From assembly GCF_017744135.1 (NCBI RefSeq), contig NZ_JAGHQU010000020.1:1-42816 (forward strand): DNA of 42,816 nt, in the 5' to 3' direction. Positions 29,589 to 38,047 of this stretch are shown piece by piece (within the stretch, counting starts at the first letter, position 1; the number at the start of each line of letters is the position of its first letter). The notes below the pieces were generated by a model, which saw only the letters and a list, made by a program, of their open reading frames with translations, did not search any database and was not told the origin of the DNA. The stretch is from Endozoicomonas sp. G2_2. GTDB taxonomy: Bacteria > Pseudomonadota > Gammaproteobacteria > Nevskiales > Salinisphaeraceae. The translations under genes were made by a program, and so were the position numbers.

Positions 29589-30007
29589 GTGTTGGTCCGC
29601 TCAACGATCTCCATGCCACCGACCTGAAGGATCCACTGAACAGCCCACTCGCCGAAGCCGCCGATAATGGCAACAGCTGCGCCGATGTAGACCCACTTCG
29701 CGCCGAGGCCGAAGACGAGGCAGACGATCGCGACGATGGCGCCGATATAGACTGCCGAGTTAGCGACGATTCGCCAGATGGTGTAGAACGAGCTGACGAT
29801 TTTTTCCGAGTCGGCATCATCGATCCCGAAATCGAGATTCGGGTTGTCGGCGAATGCCAGCATCGGCAGGAACCAAAGCGCCACCATGACCATTAGCGAT
29901 CGGTTCACCCGGTTCCAACGGTCCAAAGTGGCGGCACTCATCGTGTTATTTCCCACTGCGAGCGGGGCGTCCGGCCGGCGGCCGGTAAACAGTTCATAGA
30001 CAGACAT
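29585..30007 (-). CDS. Pilin-like small membrane protein (140 aa)
   Basis: ATG 30007 has GGAG seven bases upstream and is preferred over the ATG at 30019. The protein has a hydrophobic segment (about 30-50, SLMVMVALWFLPMLAFA) whose end looks like a signal-peptidase site (AFA), followed by a short mature region and two spans (about 85-105, VYIGAIVAIVCLVFGLGAKW, and 105-125, VYIGAAVAIIGGFGEWAVQW). That layout, leader plus two spans, is the plan of TraA/VirB2 pilins and of the GI-type pilin-region proteins. It is longer than F pilin. Confidence 0.65.
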   Translation of the reverse strand: MSVYELFTGRRPDAPLAVGNNTMSAATLDRWNRVNRSLMVMVALWFLPMLAFADNPNLDFGIDDADSEKIVSSFYTIWRIVANSAVYIGAIVAIVCLVFGLGAKWVYIGAAVAIIGGFGEWAVQWILQVGGMEIVERTNT

Positions 30008-30042
30008 TTTCTGCTCCATTGGTGGAGGTCACGGCACGGGTT

Positions 30043-30462
30043 TCAGTTGGTCGGTGCATCCGTTGCCCGCGGGGCGCCGGGCACGAAGTAGTCAGCAGAC
30101 GGTGTGAGTGTTTGGTACTCGAGGCGACGCCGCTCCGGCATCAGCACAGGCGAGAGCTGACCGTTCAGGTACTGCAGGTCGTCGAGGAACAGGTCATAGC
30201 GAAAGCCCGGCAACGCGTAAGACGTGCGCGCGGCCTGCACTTCGCGTGCGGCATTGGCGAGCAGCTGCTGAGCACGCGATAGGTGTTCGAACGCCCGTTG
30301 GTAGAGCGGATTGCGTTGATCGATTCGCGGTATCGAGCCGAAGTCCTGAGCCGGGTAGCGATCGCCACGCTGACCCTGCTGGGCGTGCGCCGGCAGTGCC
30401 AGGCAAAGCGTCACAGCCAGGGTCGTAATGACGCCAGTCAGGGCGGTCTTGGTGAGTGCCAC
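30043..30462 (-). CDS. RAQPRD-like periplasmic protein, first gene of the main tra operon
   Basis: 139 aa from a GTG at 30462, with GAGG seven bases upstream. Signal peptide MALTKTALTGVITTLAVTLC, cleavage after AHA. The mature part is a helical pair with Arg-rich heptads (FEHLSRAQQLLANAAREVQA, about 62-81) followed by RYDLFLDDLQYLNGQLSPVL. This layout and position, just before the pilin and TraL genes, recall the small RAQPRD family of GI-type integrative elements, although the RAQPRD signature itself is not visible. Function is unknown but linked to pilus formation. Confidence 0.55.
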   Translation of the reverse strand: MALTKTALTGVITTLAVTLCLALPAHAQQGQRGDRYPAQDFGSIPRIDQRNPLYQRAFEHLSRAQQLLANAAREVQAARTSYALPGFRYDLFLDDLQYLNGQLSPVLMPERRRLEYQTLTPSADYFVPGAPRATDAPTN

Positions 30463-30484
30463 GGTCGATCCTCATGTCTCGGTT

Positions 30485-30501
30485 ACCCCTACAAAGGGGG
30501 T
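30485..30501. promoter_or_regulatory. Copy 2 of the near-palindromic operon-head motif
   Basis: Plus-strand ACCCCTACAAAGGGGGT, 22 bp upstream of the GTG at 30462. Matches copy 3 (35522-35538) at 14 of 17 positions. It sits at the head of the main tra operon, after the terminator at 30616. Confidence 0.6.
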
Positions 30502-30615
30502 CCGAGTGGAGCATCTGACCGGGATTTCCGAAATATTCTGAAAATTAGTGAATTGGCGACGATCTGGCGGGGTTGAGTAGGGAAACGATGCGAGTGCGAT
30601 CTGCCGACCTGAACG

Positions 30616-30648
30616 AAAAAAGCCGCCGAGAGGGTGCCCTCGGCGGCT
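30616..30648 (-). terminator. Rho-independent terminator after the TraD operon
   Basis: On the minus strand AGCCGCCGAG pairs with CTCGGCGGCT around an 8-nt loop and is followed by six T residues. It separates the TraD/RecD-like operon (ending at 30671) from the pilin-to-TraC operon. Confidence 0.9.
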
Positions 30649-30670
30649 CTGCGTGGGATGCGGTCAGGAT

Positions 30671-31105
30671 CTATCGGTAGATATCACACACACCGACCTG
30701 ATCTTTTCTGAGCCATTCGAGTTCGGGATTCGAGGTGATGGTGAAATTGCTGTACTGAGGATTGAACAGTGCCCCCTTCGGCGCACGCGAGCGTATGCGG
30801 CCGATGAACGCGACTTTTACGTTGTCGCTGCCGATCTGTTCCACTGTTCCAACGTAGTTGCCCCAGGTGCAAACGCGGTCGCCAACGGAAAGGGGGGCTG
30901 ACGACGCCCGTTCGAAGTTGCGCTTCGCTACTGCGTCGGCCTTTCGCTTCTTATCTGCCTTCGCTTTGGCCCAAGAATCGGAATTCGCCACATATTCTTG
31001 CTGGGCACTGACTACTTGGGGCTCTAGAGCGTTCATCCACTCAGCGGCCTCCAGCACGTTATCGAAACTGGAGTTGGTCACTCCGAAACTGTCGGATGGA
31101 TTCAC
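30671..31105 (-). CDS. Hypothetical protein at the end of the TraD operon (144 aa)
   Basis: The annotated start is a GTG without a ribosome-binding site. The reading frame stays open for about 100 bp upstream with coding-like sequence (EIIDILDDRPYRHL) but no standard start codon, so the true N-terminus is unknown. The protein has a helical part (NVLEAAEWMNALEPQVVSAQ), a Lys-rich linker (AKADKKRKADAVAKR) and a C-terminal SH3-like strand segment (APLSVGDRVCTWGNYVGTVE). The C-terminal module looks like a small beta-barrel binding domain. Family not recognised. Confidence 0.6.
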   Translation of the reverse strand: MNPSDSFGVTNSSFDNVLEAAEWMNALEPQVVSAQQEYVANSDSWAKAKADKKRKADAVAKRNFERASSAPLSVGDRVCTWGNYVGTVEQIGSDNVKVAFIGRIRSRAPKGALFNPQYSNFTITSNPELEWLRKDQVGVCDIYR

Positions 31106-31179
31106 CAGGTGCCGGTAGGGGCGATCGTCCAGAATATCGATGATTTCGGCCGCCAGCCAAGCGCCGCAAGTGTCTATTT

Positions 31180-31542
31180 TTAATTCGGTCTGTTCTTGCG
31201 ATAGTCACGGAACATACGCGCTGAATCGCGAACTCGAGCGAAGAAGAAGCGGTTGACCATCAGGCCCAGCCAGCTCACCACCAGGCCGACCATCGTCATC
31301 GCGACATAGACGATCGCGCCCCAAGATCGCGAGAGCATATTCGACGTCCAGTGGTGCGTCAGATCGAGCGAGAGGCCCACGAACACGACGAATAAAAACA
31401 GGCCGACATAGGCTGGCCAGCCAATGGTGTCGAGGTAGTACCAGGCGGTATCCATCCAGTGATCCCACAGATCCCATAGGTTCCAATCCCAGTGACGCAG
31501 GGAATTGACCCAATCGTTATCGGTCCATTGAAACTCAGCCAT
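31180..31542 (-). CDS. Small Trp-rich membrane protein next to TraD (120 aa)
   Basis: It begins MAEFQWTDNDWVNSLRHWDW; the first 40 residues contain eight Trp. Two membrane spans follow, about 43-60 (AYVGLFLFVVFVGLSLDL) and 73-95 (GAIVYVAMTMVGLVVSWLG), with a basic C-terminal tail. It lies 2 bp after TraD and is co-transcribed. GI-type elements also keep a small membrane protein beside TraD, which may anchor or assist it; homology to that protein is not shown. Confidence 0.6.
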   Translation of the reverse strand: MAEFQWTDNDWVNSLRHWDWNLWDLWDHWMDTAWYYLDTIGWPAYVGLFLFVVFVGLSLDLTHHWTSNMLSRSWGAIVYVAMTMVGLVVSWLGLMVNRFFFARVRDSARMFRDYRKNRPN

Positions 31543-31544
31543 GA

Positions 31545-33371
31545 TCAGACCCTCGCGGCTTGCAGCAGCGTGTTGTGTTCCTTGTCGAGGAGCTTGGTGG
31601 CGAGATTCAGCCCCGGCTTCGCCGCACGCTCGTAGCGGGGAAGGGTGATCTCGTCGAGGTTGGGCACATCGCCTTCGAAGCGCACCCGCGGTAGACGCAG
31701 CCGATACGTGCCCTGTTTGCCGATCAGGATTGCGTCACCGGCGTCCATGGCGAAGTCCTCCGGGTTGAGAAGGTCTTCACGCATTTCCCTATAGCCGTCC
31801 GACATCGTCTGACCGTGGGCCTCTGTGCGCAGCAGGCCGGACTCCCAGTTCTTGTAGTTCGAGCCGAAAGACGTGCCCATGTTCTTCTGGCGGAACTGGT
31901 TGATGACCGTGCCAGCGAGTTTGATGGCCGTGTCGCGCGTATCGGGATCACGCACGTCGAGATAGACATGGTTCCAGGCGTTGGTAAGGATGTTCGCCGT
32001 GAACTCTTTGCCGATCTTGTCGAGGAAGCCGCGGCCCTGCACCGAGCAGATCATCGATATGCCGGCGCCGCGCGCGGCCATGAACAGCTCCTCGTGGGTC
32101 TCGTCCGCGAACGACCCGTACTCATCGAGAAAGACCAGGTAGGGCAGCATGGCCTTGGTGCGGTCAGCGTAGAGCTGGCCGACCGCCCGCGACAGGTCAG
32201 CCAGAAACAGCCGACCGAATACCTCGACACCCTGTTTGTCCGAGAGCGCCGGCAGCGAAATCATGACGATCTTGGATTCGAGAATGCAGCTCTTCAGCTC
32301 GATATCCGGGTTGTAGTCGTTGATCAGCGCGCGGTACTCGCTATGGCAGAAGTCCATCAGCAATGAGCGCAGGCCGGTCAACAGATCGCGAAAGCGGTTG
32401 TAGTTGAGCTGCTGCACCCCGTCCTTGTCCGGCGAAATCCAGCCGATCAGGTACTGCATCACGAACTCACGCTCTTCCTGCATGTGCGCGGGCATCTGCG
32501 CGTAGTAGTCGATGAACAGACGCGGCTGCGAGATCAAGGCTGCGAGATCAGCGAAATTGAAGCGCGGATCGCCGGGCTGACAGCGTAAGCAGATGATCGC
32601 GGCGATCAGGGTGTTGCGGTTAAGGCGAGACCAGAACTCGTTATCGCCGCTCTTGCCGCCGCCTTCGAGCTTCATCGCCGTCGATACGAGCTGACGCACG
32701 GAACCATGAATGAGCGGGTTGTAGCTGTGCGACAGATCCGGGCGGTCGAGGTTGAGGTACATGCAGTCGTGCTCACGATGATGGTCGCGCGCCATCGTGT
32801 AGAGCTCGGTGAACATGCCTTCGTCGCCCTTGGCGTCGAACATGATCAGGCCACCACCGCGCCGGATCTGGCCATAGGCCATCGACTTATACATCTCCGA
32901 TTTGCCGACACCCGTCGAACCGCCTACGAAGACGTGCCGGGTCGCGATATCGTCGGTCAGGAACAGCGGCCGCATCCGGTGAATCACCTTTCGGTTATAG
33001 GCGACACGGTCGTCTGTTGTGATCTGCCCCTTGAGCGCCTGAATGCGTGCCAGACCTTCGCGATACGAGGTGAAATCCATCGCATGGCCGACATAGAGAT
33101 GATTGATCAGGCTCGGTTCTGAGGGCGTCTGGAAGCGATACATGCTGTCGATCGCCGGGGGCTGGCTCGAGCGCACACGCAGACGCTGAGCCAGACCCGC
33201 GAACAAGCCCACGGGTAAGCCGACAAGCGCGACGACGGGCAGCAGATGCATGGGCACGAATGGTGTGGCCAGTGCCACCGCCATCGGCACGATGAGCAAG
33301 GCAAGGCGCGCGCGCCCCGCAGATGCAATGCGGTCATCCAGCGTCATGCTGGAAGCGGTTCGAGCGCTCAT
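31545..33371 (-). CDS. traD: TraD/VirD4-type coupling protein
   Basis: 608 aa. Two membrane spans at the N-terminus (about 20-60), then an AAA+ motor: Walker A FVGGSTGVGKSEMYKSMAYG near residue 148 and Walker B MLPYLVFLDEYGSFADE near 415. Coupling proteins bring the relaxase-DNA complex to the secretion channel and pump DNA. The start overlaps the RecD-like gene's stop as ATGA (33371-33368). Length matches SXT/GI-type TraD rather than F TraD (717 aa), which has a long acidic C-terminus for relaxase binding. Confidence 0.93.
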   Translation of the reverse strand: MSARTASSMTLDDRIASAGRARLALLIVPMAVALATPFVPMHLLPVVALVGLPVGLFAGLAQRLRVRSSQPPAIDSMYRFQTPSEPSLINHLYVGHAMDFTSYREGLARIQALKGQITTDDRVAYNRKVIHRMRPLFLTDDIATRHVFVGGSTGVGKSEMYKSMAYGQIRRGGGLIMFDAKGDEGMFTELYTMARDHHREHDCMYLNLDRPDLSHSYNPLIHGSVRQLVSTAMKLEGGGKSGDNEFWSRLNRNTLIAAIICLRCQPGDPRFNFADLAALISQPRLFIDYYAQMPAHMQEEREFVMQYLIGWISPDKDGVQQLNYNRFRDLLTGLRSLLMDFCHSEYRALINDYNPDIELKSCILESKIVMISLPALSDKQGVEVFGRLFLADLSRAVGQLYADRTKAMLPYLVFLDEYGSFADETHEELFMAARGAGISMICSVQGRGFLDKIGKEFTANILTNAWNHVYLDVRDPDTRDTAIKLAGTVINQFRQKNMGTSFGSNYKNWESGLLRTEAHGQTMSDGYREMREDLLNPEDFAMDAGDAILIGKQGTYRLRLPRVRFEGDVPNLDEITLPRYERAAKPGLNLATKLLDKEHNTLLQAARV

Positions 33372-35521
33372 GCGGCCTCGCTATTCTGGTGGTCCTTGAT
33401 CAACTGCGCGAATCCAGACCAGACCTCCGGCCGTCGCCGGGTCAGTGCCTTGGTAAAGGCCTCGGCGTCACCGATCACGATCAGGTGGCGCTGTGCTGCA
33501 CACGCGAGCGTGTAAAGCATGACCTGGTGGGCAAGTATCGGGTGCGTGTTCTCCGTCATCACCAGGATCACGGCATCCGCACGTTCGCCCATCAGCATTG
33601 ACATAGATCGCATGCCATCGCGCTTCAGGCGTTTCTCTGCGTTGGCTGGAAGCTCGACAGTCGAACTCATTGGCTCGCCCTGACGATCGATGCGGGTGAC
33701 TTTTATGGGTGGCCGGTCACGATCGATACGCACCCGGTAGCCCGCCTTGAGCCCCACGCTGTTGATGTCCTCCACGACACAGGCATGCCGGTCTTTACGC
33801 AGGGCGTATGTCTGGCCAGGGCTCTCACCGTGACGTTTCCCAAGCCATTCGCGCACGAGCGTGGCGTCAGACTCTCCCGACAAACTCGGGAGCATGAGCA
33901 GGCTGTTTTCGAGTTCGAGGCCGGGCAGGACGTGTTCGTAGACGTCATCCAACAACGCGCCGATCGCAGAAGACGGGCACTGGAGCATGCTGATCGGGCC
34001 GTCGAGGTTGTCGACCCAGTCCGCAGGATCGCAATGCCCCGCCCAGGCGGCCCCGATGGCTCGGGCAGGTGCTGCATTGGCGCTTAGCGACTGGGCTTTG
34101 TAGCAGGCCAGACGCTCGGTAAGCACCAGATCGAGGTAAGGGTGGCCAGGAGCAAGGGACGGCTGGCAGTAGATGTCACCCATCAAGATGAGGCCGCAGT
34201 CGTCGGGGATCGCTGCACACAGATCGCGCAGGCGCTCGATACCGAGCTGTTCGGCGTGGGTGACGATGATGCACTCGGCATCGATCGGCGCGTCTGGTCC
34301 GGCACCCGGCTGACGATCGTCGTCGTATGCCAGACACGATGAAAGGCTCAGGGCAGTGAGGCCGTCGCTGGCTTCGTTGAGAATTTCGGCGTGTAGCGCG
34401 TCCGCGGAGCAGACCACGCAGGACACGGAAAGTGCATCGAACAGATGGGCCAGCGACACAACCACCGCGTCATCGTCGCCGGCGCGAGGTATGTCGATCA
34501 CGCACGCCGCGTGGGAGAGGGCGAATTCACAGATCGCCCGGTGATGATCGAGAATCCGTGGGCGGCCCATCGCCTGCATCGCGCCATCGATGCCCACCCA
34601 GTCGGTCGCCGATTCGTAGGCGGTGTCGTGACACTCGATACGGTCAATCGCCTCGAGCGCACGTAGCTCGGCGTCGTAGAGGCGAGGCAGGTAGATCCGT
34701 TCACCGATACGTGCCAGACGTGCGTCGAGCACGATGTTGTCCAGCGTCTTTTCTATGGCGGCTTCGGTGAGATGGTGGCGAGCCAGCATGCGAGACAAAC
34801 GCGCGACCAGCTTGTCCTGCGGCACATAGGTATGCCCAAGCGTACACATCAGTCGAACGCGGCGAAGGATCAGTGCCCTCAGACGCGGTAGACCGGCCGG
34901 GTCGGCACCGTGAGCCTCGGCATAGCGCTCGACCGGGGTAAAGTCGACCGTGTCGTCGAGTACATAGGCCAGATACGGATTGGCCGATAGTTCGTCGGCA
35001 AGCCGTTCAAAATCCCCCGCAAACGATGATTCGAGCCGTTCCGTCTGGACGCTCGATAGGCGCATGCCGGCCATGATCGAGCGCGCACGATGTTGCAGTC
35101 GTGCAGCTTTCCAGGCGCTATCCATCACGCCCACGGTGACCGCATCGAGGCCTGGGATCTCGTTGAGCCGCTCGGGATTCTCATCGAGCACCGTGGTCGT
35201 GCGATCGCCGAACCGGGACACGATTAACGACGCGATAGAGCTATCGCAATCCAGCGCCTGCTGCAGGTAGCGGATCAGACCCTGGGCGTCGGTCGGCGGC
35301 GATGATTCAACCCGGTCGGCGTAGAACACGCACGCCGGCGGGGGATGATTCGACCAGTAGCCGGCCAGCACCACCCGTTCGCCCACATAAAGCGCCTGCG
35401 TTTCGCAAAGCGCGTTGAAAGCGCGGCCCTGTTCGGTCTGAATCGTGAGGATGCACCGACCGGTGCCTGGTGAGCGCCAGGCAACCTCTGTCAGCGTTCC
35501 GGAGATACGTTCACTGTCCAT
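33368..35521 (-). CDS. RecD2-like protein with degenerate helicase motifs
   Basis: 717 aa from ATG 35521; a GTG at 35590 would add 23 residues. The N-terminus has an OB-like domain (SGTLTEVAWRSPGTGRCIL) and a helical domain with NPERLNEIPGLDAVTV, as in RecD2. Where Walker A (GPPGTGKT) is expected the sequence is VIDIPRAGDDDAVVVSL, and the Walker B site reads CIIVTHAEQLGI instead of VDE. The motif-VI region reads HQVMLYTLACAAQRHLIVIG instead of YTAITRA(R/K). It therefore keeps the fold but probably not the ATPase. It begins the TraD operon, so a structural role in DNA processing for transfer is plausible. Confidence 0.7.
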   Translation of the reverse strand: MDSERISGTLTEVAWRSPGTGRCILTIQTEQGRAFNALCETQALYVGERVVLAGYWSNHPPPACVFYADRVESSPPTDAQGLIRYLQQALDCDSSIASLIVSRFGDRTTTVLDENPERLNEIPGLDAVTVGVMDSAWKAARLQHRARSIMAGMRLSSVQTERLESSFAGDFERLADELSANPYLAYVLDDTVDFTPVERYAEAHGADPAGLPRLRALILRRVRLMCTLGHTYVPQDKLVARLSRMLARHHLTEAAIEKTLDNIVLDARLARIGERIYLPRLYDAELRALEAIDRIECHDTAYESATDWVGIDGAMQAMGRPRILDHHRAICEFALSHAACVIDIPRAGDDDAVVVSLAHLFDALSVSCVVCSADALHAEILNEASDGLTALSLSSCLAYDDDRQPGAGPDAPIDAECIIVTHAEQLGIERLRDLCAAIPDDCGLILMGDIYCQPSLAPGHPYLDLVLTERLACYKAQSLSANAAPARAIGAAWAGHCDPADWVDNLDGPISMLQCPSSAIGALLDDVYEHVLPGLELENSLLMLPSLSGESDATLVREWLGKRHGESPGQTYALRKDRHACVVEDINSVGLKAGYRVRIDRDRPPIKVTRIDRQGEPMSSTVELPANAEKRLKRDGMRSMSMLMGERADAVILVMTENTHPILAHQVMLYTLACAAQRHLIVIGDAEAFTKALTRRRPEVWSGFAQLIKDHQNSEAA

Positions 35522-35538
35522 ACCCCCATAAAGAGGGT
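35522..35538. promoter_or_regulatory. Copy 3 of the near-palindromic operon-head motif
   Basis: Plus-strand ACCCCCATAAAGAGGGT, directly abutting the ATG at 35521. If this start is right, the motif would overlap the ribosome-binding region, and binding of a protein or folding of RNA could control translation as well as transcription. Confidence 0.55.
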
Positions 35539-35562
35539 GGCTGTGTTGCGATCGGCTTTCTG

Positions 35563-35591
35563 AGTGCTTTAATTGGTTTAAGAAAAGCACT
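35563..35591. promoter_or_regulatory. Dyad between divergent genes
   Basis: AGTGCTTT (35563-35570) and AAAGCACT (35584-35591) are perfect 8-bp inverted repeats with a 13-bp AT-rich spacer. They lie between the divergent starts at 35521 and 35733; an operator is the simplest reading. Confidence 0.45.
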
Positions 35592-35732
35592 TCGTTGCTG
35601 GCGGTATCAGCCTGCTACTTTCAATAGGGATAGGCTTGAAGGATCGCGGCGTGGGAAACCGGGCCGAGAAAAGCCGTGCAAGCTATTTCGATAACGACAG
35701 GCGTGGCAGCAGTAAAGTCGAGGGGGAGAAAG

Positions 35733-36293
35733 ATGAGCAGCAACACTGCCGCCTGGGTACAGGCAATCTCTGCGATCGGACTGCCGTTGTTTATTTTATG
35801 GTTTCAGTCTATCCGGGACGCTGCGCGCGACCGTGAGTTCCAACGCCAGTCCGTGGGGAACATAACTGACCATGTGCGCGAACTCCGCGACACTTTCAAA
35901 CATCTATCTGATAGCTACGAGACTGGCCAGCAAAGTTTCTATACAAACTGTGATGTGCTGAGTGAAACACTCGACAACCCTTATAGCGTCGCGCAGGTTC
36001 CGATTTACGCGATGCGTCTCGATTCTTACTGGCAAGTACGCTTAAAAAATCTGGCGGGATATTACAGGGAGACAGTAGAAATCGGTCTGAGTATCGAGCC
36101 CCTTAATCCAGAGAGATTGCACGAACGGGACTGGGAGTTAGCGGGGAAAACCATTGAGGCGGGTATGAAGTTAGCGTCTTCGATGTACGAAACGAGCAAC
36201 GAAGAATTTTATGCCCCGTCGTGGACTCCGACCCGCTACCTGCTGCACCGCTACAAAGGGCCGATTGATTGGCTCACGTTCTTTTCTGCGTGA
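35733..36293 (+). CDS. Membrane-anchored hypothetical protein (186 aa)
   Basis: ATG 35733 is preceded by GAGGGGGAG at ideal spacing, better than the ATG at 35676. The N-terminus has one hydrophobic segment (WVQAISAIGLPLFILWF, about 7-23) that anchors a cytoplasmic or periplasmic domain rich in helices (ERDWELAGKTIEAGMKLASS). No Walker, nuclease or zinc motif is visible. Base composition here is less GC-rich than in the tra genes, suggesting later acquisition. It is divergent from the RecD-like gene and stands alone. Function unknown; such anchored stand-alone proteins occur among exclusion and defence factors, but there is no direct sign of either. Confidence 0.65.
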   Translation: MSSNTAAWVQAISAIGLPLFILWFQSIRDAARDREFQRQSVGNITDHVRELRDTFKHLSDSYETGQQSFYTNCDVLSETLDNPYSVAQVPIYAMRLDSYWQVRLKNLAGYYRETVEIGLSIEPLNPERLHERDWELAGKTIEAGMKLASSMYETSNEEFYAPSWTPTRYLLHRYKGPIDWLTFFSA

Positions 36294-36332
36294 GCGTGAG
36301 CAATTCGATTGAGAGTCTATCGAGGGCGGGGA

Positions 36333-36566
36333 TCAATCGGTGTCGCGACAGTTAGCAACAATACCGGTCGGGTCTCTTGCGATACGCACGCGCACGCACT
36401 CTACAGCGGGACCACGGAACACCATGATGGTCTCTCCGATCTCGCGAAGCGAGTCATCGGGCGAGAACTTCCGGCAGGAACATGAATGCCCCGTGTAGCG
36501 TCGGCTCAGTCCGCCGGGCGGGGCGTTAAACCTCCCAAGGCACGATACGCACGCGGGGATACTCAT
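36333..36566 (-). CDS. Small Cys-rich hypothetical protein (77 aa)
   Basis: Contains CVSC near the N-terminus (residues 6-9) and HSCSCRKF near residue 28, which could form a small zinc site. The start at 36566 overlaps the end of the CoiA-like gene by 41 bp in another frame, and its ribosome-binding site is weak. The C-terminal half (IGETIMVFRGPAVECVRVRI) looks like ordinary beta-strand coding sequence. No family is recognised. Confidence 0.4.
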   Translation of the reverse strand: MSIPACVSCLGRFNAPPGGLSRRYTGHSCSCRKFSPDDSLREIGETIMVFRGPAVECVRVRIARDPTGIVANCRDTD

Positions 36567-38043
36567 TCGCTGCGTATCCACTGCCCTCAAGGCACAGGAC
36601 AGAGTGTTTCTCCAGACGATGGAGAAAGCCTTTTGCGTCGCTGTATCGCTGGGTTAGTGATTCATCGTCATCGGGCCAATCGAATAGGGTGCTGTAGAAG
36701 TCGCTCAATGCGATTTGGTCAGGAGATGTGTAATCGATGTGGCCGCCGAAAAGCCCGCGCAGGATCTCGTGATACCAGATCACCGATGTCCATACCCGGT
36801 AGTGCGTGCCCCATGAATAGCTCCATTCACCCGGGTCACTGGGCGGCGGAACCCGCAGCCATTCCTGTGCAACAACCTCCATCTGTTCGGAAGCTGAGAG
36901 GTAATGAAAATCCTCCAGGTATCCGATACCGCGCGAGAGCAGGGTCTTGTCCTTTCGGATGACCCCCTTCCTCGCGTTGCGTCGGAGTTTCTTTCGCCAG
37001 TGATCAACACCCAGCCAGCAGACGCGCAGGGATTGCCGGAACTCGGCCCTCGTGCGCCCCGGCGATACGGAAATGGCCAGTACCGGATGATCACGCGCCG
37101 GCACCAAGTCAAGCATGCCGCTCAGGCCGACCTCGATCGCAGCGGTGGGTTTGCCGCCCACGATCCCCGAGCCACGCCAGATATAGTCGTCACCCCGGCG
37201 CCACTTCGGATCCACCGAGGTCAACTGCGGCGAAGCGGTTGCCTGGTTGCCGTCCACGTAATCGTCGTCCGGCACGGTTTCGACCAAGGTCGGCCAGGGA
37301 AAACGGCTCGACGTCAGCCATTCTTCGTCGCGTAAACGCCGAACAGTCTGCTCGAGGAGTCGAACAAGGCTCGCATTGCGATCACGCACGTCAGAATCGA
37401 GCTTCGCCTTGGCCATTGTCTTCGCGCGCTCGGCTGCGGCGCAGTGAAGCCATTGCCTTGGCGCCTCTGACAGAACAGCGCGGCTCACTTCATCCGGTGT
37501 GGCGTTCCATGGCAACCGAGACAGATCGATTTCGATGGCGTCATGGCCATAGCCGAGATATTTCTCCCGCTCCGCGTCTCCTTTGGCATGCGTGACCCGA
37601 ATCTCGACTGCAAGGGCGGGTTTTGGGCCTGTGTGATGCAACACAACATCGGCACGCAGATCGTTGCCCACCGCAGCCTCGCAAAGGGCCTTGCCAATCC
37701 TGTAGGTGCCTGCGTGAACCGACCACTTGTCGTGCTGAACATCGCCGCGGATGTCGGCCTGGCTCAGCTGCCCGGTGAGTTCGGGCGTGGCAACGCTTTC
37801 GCCGGCGGCGGCCGCGTCGACCAGAGCCTGTTTGCCGGCAAGGTGCAGCGCTGATTCGCCACGACACGTCGTCGTGGTCGCGTGCCTGAAATGCTTCGCG
37901 TACTTGTTGCCCTGGTGGGCGATCAGCGCTGTCTTGCAGTCGGGACAGACACAGCCGCACGCTTTGCCGCGCTCGACTTGCGAAGCGTGGCGGGCACGCC
38001 CGGCGGAATCCATCCCCCAAGCGATTCGAACGGTGCTTTGCAT
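36526..38043 (-). CDS. CoiA-like (competence protein-type) nuclease-fold protein (505 aa)
   Basis: Residues 20-75 carry CVCPDCKTALIAHQGNKYAK then HFRHATTTTCRGESALHLAG, the zinc-finger and H-F-x-H block that opens CoiA-family proteins. The following region contains the nuclease-like acidic and strand pattern ADVVLHHTGPKPALAVEIRV, similar to the PD-(D/E)xK core D-x(n)-E-x-K type, here E-I-R. CoiA takes part in recombination of incoming DNA in competent bacteria. The C-terminal 300 residues are not recognised. The start at 38043 lies 5 bp after the stop of the HhH gene, indicating one operon. Confidence 0.7.
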   Translation of the reverse strand: MQSTVRIAWGMDSAGRARHASQVERGKACGCVCPDCKTALIAHQGNKYAKHFRHATTTTCRGESALHLAGKQALVDAAAAGESVATPELTGQLSQADIRGDVQHDKWSVHAGTYRIGKALCEAAVGNDLRADVVLHHTGPKPALAVEIRVTHAKGDAEREKYLGYGHDAIEIDLSRLPWNATPDEVSRAVLSEAPRQWLHCAAAERAKTMAKAKLDSDVRDRNASLVRLLEQTVRRLRDEEWLTSSRFPWPTLVETVPDDDYVDGNQATASPQLTSVDPKWRRGDDYIWRGSGIVGGKPTAAIEVGLSGMLDLVPARDHPVLAISVSPGRTRAEFRQSLRVCWLGVDHWRKKLRRNARKGVIRKDKTLLSRGIGYLEDFHYLSASEQMEVVAQEWLRVPPPSDPGEWSYSWGTHYRVWTSVIWYHEILRGLFGGHIDYTSPDQIALSDFYSTLFDWPDDDESLTQRYSDAKGFLHRLEKHSVLCLEGSGYAANEYPRVRIVPWEV

Positions 38044-38047
38044 CCGT

